This document shows positions 49,543-52,994 of a stretch of 52,994 nt of DNA, piece after piece. The stretch spans positions 1 through 52,994 of the forward strand of contig NZ_JAPDOD010000059.1 of assembly GCF_027587205.1 (NCBI RefSeq), given 5' to 3'. How positions within the stretch are numbered: the stretch's first letter is position 1; each line of letters starts with the position of its first letter. Source of the stretch: Solirubrobacter ginsenosidimutans (GTDB taxonomy: Bacteria > Actinomycetota > Thermoleophilia > Solirubrobacterales > Solirubrobacteraceae). The position numbers and the translations under genes are program-made. The notes beneath the pieces are model-generated. The model searched no databases. It was not told where the DNA came from and was given only the letters and a program-made list of their open reading frames with translations.

Positions 49543-52033
49543 CCGTGGCGCGGTGGACGAGGCTGCCACCGGTCCCGGTGACGGTCAGCGTGAACGTCCC
49601 CCGGGTCGCGGTGCGCGTGGTGCGAACGGTCAGCGCCGACGTTCCGGGCGCCCGCAGCGGGTTGGTGGCGAAGCTCGCGGTCGCCCCGGAGGGAAGGCCG
49701 GCCACGGACAAGGACACATTGCCCGCGAAGCCGCCGATCGACGACACGGCGGCGGTGTAGGTCACGTTCTGGCCGGCGACGACGGTCGCCGTCGCGGGCG
49801 TTGCCGTCAGGCCGAAGTCCGGCGGCGCCGTGACCACCAGCGTCACCGCGGCGGTGTGACGGAGCGCGCCGCTGACGCCCGTGATCGTCAGCGGGTACGT
49901 GCCCGGGGCGAGCGCGGACACGGTCGTCAGCGTGAGCTGCGACGTGCCGGAGCCCACGATGCTCGCCGGCGTGAACGTCCAGCTCGCCTGCGCCGCGGTC
50001 AGCCCGGAGAGCGACAGGGCGACGCTGCCGGCGAAGCCGTTCTTCGCCCCCACCGACACGATGTAGCCGACCGTCGCCCCGGGCGCCGCCGAGCGCGACG
50101 ACGGCGTCGCCGCCAGAGAGAAGTCCGGCACGATCAGCGACAGCACGGCGGTGTGCGTGATCCCGCCGCCGGCGGCGGTGAGCGTGAGCGGGTAGACGCC
50201 GGGCGCCAGGGAAGCGGCCGTCGTGACGTTCAGTTGCACCGCGCCGGAGCCGCCGGCGATCGTCGCGCTCGGCACGAAGCTCCAGCTCCCCTGGGCTGCG
50301 GTAAGGCCCGAGAGCGACAGGTCCACGTCGCTCCCGAAGCCACCGACGGCGGCCGTCGACACCGTGTAGGAGACGGTTCCGCCCGCCGCCGTGCGTTGTG
50401 AGGACGGCGTGGCCGCCAGCGAGTAGCCCGGCGGCTCCGGCGCCACCAGCGCGACCTTCGTCGACCGGGTGCTCGTGCCGCTCGTGCCGGTGATGGTGAG
50501 CGGGTAGGTGCCGGGCGCCAGCGAAGCGGCGGTCGTGACGGTGAGCTGTGTCGAGCCCTCGGTGCCCGGGGTGAAGGTCCAGCTCGCCTGGCTCGCGGAG
50601 AGCCCGGTGAGCGAGAGCGAGACGGCGCCGGTGAACCCGTTGCGCGCCAGGACATCGATCGTGTAGGACGCTGATCCTCCGGCGGGCGTCGTCACCGACG
50701 CGGGCGCCGCTTGGAGGCTGAAGTCCGGCGCGGCCAGCAGCCACGCGTAGGCGCCGGAGGCGTCCAGGCGCCCGGCCCCGGAGTCGTTGTCCGCGCCGGC
50801 CGGGCCGAGGTCGACGGCACCGTTGCGCAGCGCGAGCGCCTGCCGGTCGGCGTCGAGCCCCGGGAAGGCGCTCAACAGCAGGGCGAGCGCGCCCGCGGCG
50901 TGCGGCGCGGCGATCGACGTCCCGCTGACGGTGGCATAGAGGCCGTACAGATCGGTCGTGCGCACGTCCACCCCCGGAGCGACGACTTGCGGGTAGATCG
51001 AGTGATCGCACGCGGACGGGCCGCGGCTCGAGCCCGGATCGAGGCCATCGGCCGCGTCCGTCCCACCGACGGCGAACGCCTCGGGGTTGTCGGCCGGGCT
51101 CAGGCTCGTCCCGGCGGCCGGGCCGCCGTTGCCGGCGGCGAACACGGGCAGGACGCCGGCCGCGCGCAGGCTGTGCAGGTCCGGCGCGAAGGCGAGGTCG
51201 CAGCCGGGAGCGGACATCGTCCACGAGTCGTTGACGACGTCCGGCGCGTCGTCGGTCGCCGGGTTGCCGTCCGGATCGAGCAGCCACTGGAAGCCCGCGT
51301 GGATTCCGGCGGTGGTCGCCGTGCCGTGGTCGTTGAAGACCTTCACCGCGATCCAGCGCGCGTCGGGCGCGACGCCGACCGCCGCGCCGGCCATCGTTCC
51401 CATCGTCCACGTCCCGTGCCCGTTGACGTCGGTCGGGGTCGCCGGGTGCTCGCCGTTGGGATCGAACCAGCTGTTCGTCCCGCCGCGCCAGCGCGAGCCG
51501 ATCTCGGGATGGGTCGCGTCAACGCCCGTGTCCATGTTCGCGACGACGACACCTTGCCCGCGGTAGCCCAGGCTCCAGAGCGCGGGCGCGCCGACGCGTG
51601 TGATGTTCCACTCGGGCGTCCCCCCGCTCAGCGGCGCGGCCGGTGCCTCAAGCGTCGTGTTGGGACGGATCTCGGCCACCTCCGGAAGCGCGGCCAGCTC
51701 GGTGACCACGTCCGGATCGGCGATCACGTGGACGGCGTTGAAGATCCAGAACGGCTCGACACGGTCGACCCGGCCTTGAAGCTTGCGGATCGCCAGCAGC
51801 GCCAGCAGCCGTCGCTGGTCGGCGCCCGCCACGCTGCGCAGCGCGCGCAGGACGCTCGCGCGCCGGGCCCCGGCCTCGGGGAGCACGGCTTGGCGATGCA
51901 GCACGACGATCGCATCGATCCGCGCGCCGGACGTCGCGTGCTGGACCGCCGCTCGCGCCTGCGCCGGCGTTGCGGCATCGGTCAGCGAGAGCGCGGCGAG
52001 CGTCGCGATGGCGAGACGCAGCAGGCGGGTCAT
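49520..52033 (-). CDS. Secreted subtilisin-family peptidase (S8) with four Ig-like repeats
   Basis: An 837-residue exported protease. A signal peptide (1-27) and an inhibitor-like pro-region (about 38-130) precede the S8 domain. The catalytic triad is Asp168 in ANMDTGVD, His206 in NGHGT and Ser373 in GTSIAAP, with oxyanion Asn302 in AAGNGG. From about 470 to the end there are four tandem modules of about 90 residues, each starting near PDFSLxAxPxS and carrying VSLSLSGL and LAPGTYPLTI; these are bacterial Ig-like folds that often bind surfaces or polysaccharides. The Shine-Dalgarno AGGAGG lies 5 bp before the ATG, which overlaps the CopD-like gene stop by 4 bp. Confidence 0.93.
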   Translation of the reverse strand: MTRLLRLAIATLAALSLTDAATPAQARAAVQHATSGARIDAIVVLHRQAVLPEAGARRASVLRALRSVAGADQRRLLALLAIRKLQGRVDRVEPFWIFNAVHVIADPDVVTELAALPEVAEIRPNTTLEAPAAPLSGGTPEWNITRVGAPALWSLGYRGQGVVVANMDTGVDATHPEIGSRWRGGTNSWFDPNGEHPATPTDVNGHGTWTMGTMAGAAVGVAPDARWIAVKVFNDHGTATTAGIHAGFQWLLDPDGNPATDDAPDVVNDSWTMSAPGCDLAFAPDLHSLRAAGVLPVFAAGNGGPAAGTSLSPADNPEAFAVGGTDAADGLDPGSSRGPSACDHSIYPQVVAPGVDVRTTDLYGLYATVSGTSIAAPHAAGALALLLSAFPGLDADRQALALRNGAVDLGPAGADNDSGAGRLDASGAYAWLLAAPDFSLQAAPASVTTPAGGSASYTIDVLARNGFTGAVSLSLTGLSASQASWTFTPGTEGSTQLTVTTAASLAPGTYPLTITGTSGTSTRSTKVALVAPEPPGYSLAATPSSQRTAAGGTVSYTVSTAAVGGFGSDVDLSLSGLTAAQGSWSFVPSATIAGGSGAVQLNVTTAASLAPGVYPLTLTAAGGGITHTAVLSLIVPDFSLAATPSSRSAAPGATVGYIVSVGAKNGFAGSVALSLSGLTAAQASWTFTPASIVGSGTSQLTLTTVSALAPGTYPLTITGVSGALRHTAAVTLVVTAPPDFGLTATPATATVVAGQNVTYTAAVSSIGGFAGNVSLSVAGLPSGATASFATNPLRAPGTSALTVRTTRTATRGTFTLTVTGTGGSLVHRATVTLVVRS

Positions 52034-52994
52034 GTGGCCTCCTCGACGATGGGACGGGCGCGAGTGATGCGCGGCCCGACGGCCGCCGCCGCGGCGCTCA
52101 CGACCAGGAGCACCGCGAGCAGGGCGGCGGCACGATCGAGCAACGGCGCGAGCGGGCGCGCCGAGTAGGTGACCGGGCGGGCGGGATCCGGCGGGGCGAC
52201 CGTCCAGCGCAGCGGTACGACGACGCGACGGCCGCCGCGCGTGATCGTCGCCGTCATGCGCCAGCGGCCCTCCGCTTCCAGTTCCGCGCCCCCGGCGAAG
52301 CGACCCGAGCCCAGCGGGGCGAGTGGGACGCTGCGTCCCGGCCCGCCGCCCGGCGGCGTGAGCCGAAGCACCGCGGCTTGGACCGGCGCCGGCGGCGGGC
52401 GGCGCGAGCTGGCCGCCAGGACCGTGAAGACGTTCGGACCCGGGCGATTGGGCCGGGTCGCGACGGTGACGAGCAGGTCGCCGGCCTGATTGGCAAGCGT
52501 CGCCGCGGTCGCGGGCCGCGGCGCGGCGAACTCCGGGCCCTTGGCGGGCGGCGATGCGGTCAGCACCGCGGCGGCGAGCAGCACACCGGCCCCGGCGGCC
52601 GCCTCGACCCGCAGCAGCCGCGGAAGCGACCCGCGACGGAGCGCCAGCGCGTTCGCGAACCCGAGTCCGATCGCCGCGACGACCAGCACGCTCTTGCTGA
52701 TCAGCGTGCGCCCGTAGTCGGTGGTCAGCAGCGCGTCGACCGAGGCGACCTCCGCGCCCGCCACGACCAGCCCCGTGACCGCCAGGACGGCGAGGCTGAC
52801 GCCGGCGGCGCGCGCGAACGGCGCACGGCACGCCCGCGCCAACGCCCCGGCCTCGCCGTGCGCGGCGGCGAACGCGACGCCCAACGCGGCCACGCCGCCG
52901 AGCCAGACGCCGGCGGCGAGGACGTGCGCGGCCGCGGCCACCACAGCGAGCTCGCGATGCGGCGCGCCCGCGGCATGCCCCGAGAGGGAAGTCG
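52030..52994 (-). CDS. CopD-like copper resistance/transport membrane protein (5' partial)
   Basis: The frame is open to the window edge, so the N-terminus is missing. The visible 320 residues begin with SLSGHAAGAPHRELAVVAAA and AHVLAAGVWLGGVAALG, the His-rich helix signature of CopD/YcnJ. Three or four further helices follow (to about 52560), then a beta-rich external domain (FTVLAASSRRPPPAPVQAAV; RWRMTATITRGGRRVVVPLR) and a last membrane helix near the C-terminus. A CopC-like domain could lie upstream, out of view. CopD proteins take up or handle copper. The ATGA coupling to a secreted subtilase is unexpected. An internal GTG at 52944 would truncate the first helix and was not used. Confidence 0.82.
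   Translation of the reverse strand, partial: TSLSGHAAGAPHRELAVVAAAAHVLAAGVWLGGVAALGVAFAAAHGEAGALARACRAPFARAAGVSLAVLAVTGLVVAGAEVASVDALLTTDYGRTLISKSVLVVAAIGLGFANALALRRGSLPRLLRVEAAAGAGVLLAAAVLTASPPAKGPEFAAPRPATAATLANQAGDLLVTVATRPNRPGPNVFTVLAASSRRPPPAPVQAAVLRLTPPGGGPGRSVPLAPLGSGRFAGGAELEAEGRWRMTATITRGGRRVVVPLRWTVAPPDPARPVTYSARPLAPLLDRAAALLAVLLVVSAAAAAVGPRITRARPIVEEAT

Overview
The window is about 53 kb of very GC-rich DNA with dense genes, many GTG/TTG starts and frequent 4-bp ATGA/GTGA overlaps. Gene content (F420-type luciferase-like oxidoreductase, MacB-type ABC exporter, LuxR/HisKA_3 two-component system, secreted S53, S8 and M14 peptidases, large membrane glycosyltransferases) points to the Actinomycetota. 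The PriA here keeps an intact helicase core, unlike the degenerate PriA of Streptomyces and Mycobacterium. Together with the gene mix this suggests a deep class such as Thermoleophilia (Solirubrobacter-like); that placement is inference. No tRNA, rRNA, CRISPR array, transposase or phage gene was seen.

Layout. 1-0.8 kb: 3' part of a membrane protein with a TPR-like tail. 0.8-1.3 kb: noncoding palindromic element, copy 1. 1.3-4.7 kb (-): complete riboflavin operon ribD-ribE-ribAB-ribH. 4.8-11.7 kb: SanA/YdcF protein, two polytopic glycosyltransferases (-), then a divergent GT2-methyltransferase-flippase operon (+), probably a cell-surface glycan locus. 11.8-21.6 kb: FAD oxidoreductase, secreted M14 carboxypeptidase, LLM oxidoreductase, another GT39-like protein, and a large extracellular phosphoesterase. 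21.6-22.1 kb: palindromic element, copy 2. 22.1-28.7 kb (-): receiver, histidine kinase, LuxR regulator, ABC ATPase, ABC permease and a small membrane protein. 28.8-37.1 kb: rsmB, a zinc-ribbon gene and rpe; a secreted calcium-repeat protein on the opposite strand; then priA-def-fmt, with fmt fused to HEAT repeats. 37.2-42.9 kb: sedolisin, solitary DNA methyltransferase with galactokinase, and a sodium/solute symporter with a small partner. 43-46.3 kb (-): metK, der, cmk. 46.4-53 kb: membrane-anchored ECF sigma factor, two secreted repeat or low-complexity proteins, a subtilase, and a CopD-like protein running off the edge.

How the parts fit. On the minus strand the order metK ... priA-def-fmt ... 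rsmB-rpe ... ribD-ribE-ribAB-ribH matches the backbone known in other actinobacteria (in M. tuberculosis metK, priA, fmt, rsmB/fmu, rpe, ribG, ribC, ribA2 and ribH also run in this order). Here it is broken by accessory blocks, the largest about 24 kb between rpe and ribD.

The most unusual object is a pair of noncoding elements of about 480 bp (807-1286 and 21639-22125). Each is a long imperfect palindrome with shared inverted termini (GAAMRTCAACTGC). Each has a strong apical hairpin whose sequence differs completely between copies while base pairing is kept, and each lies exactly between two convergent genes. I do not recognise it as a described family.
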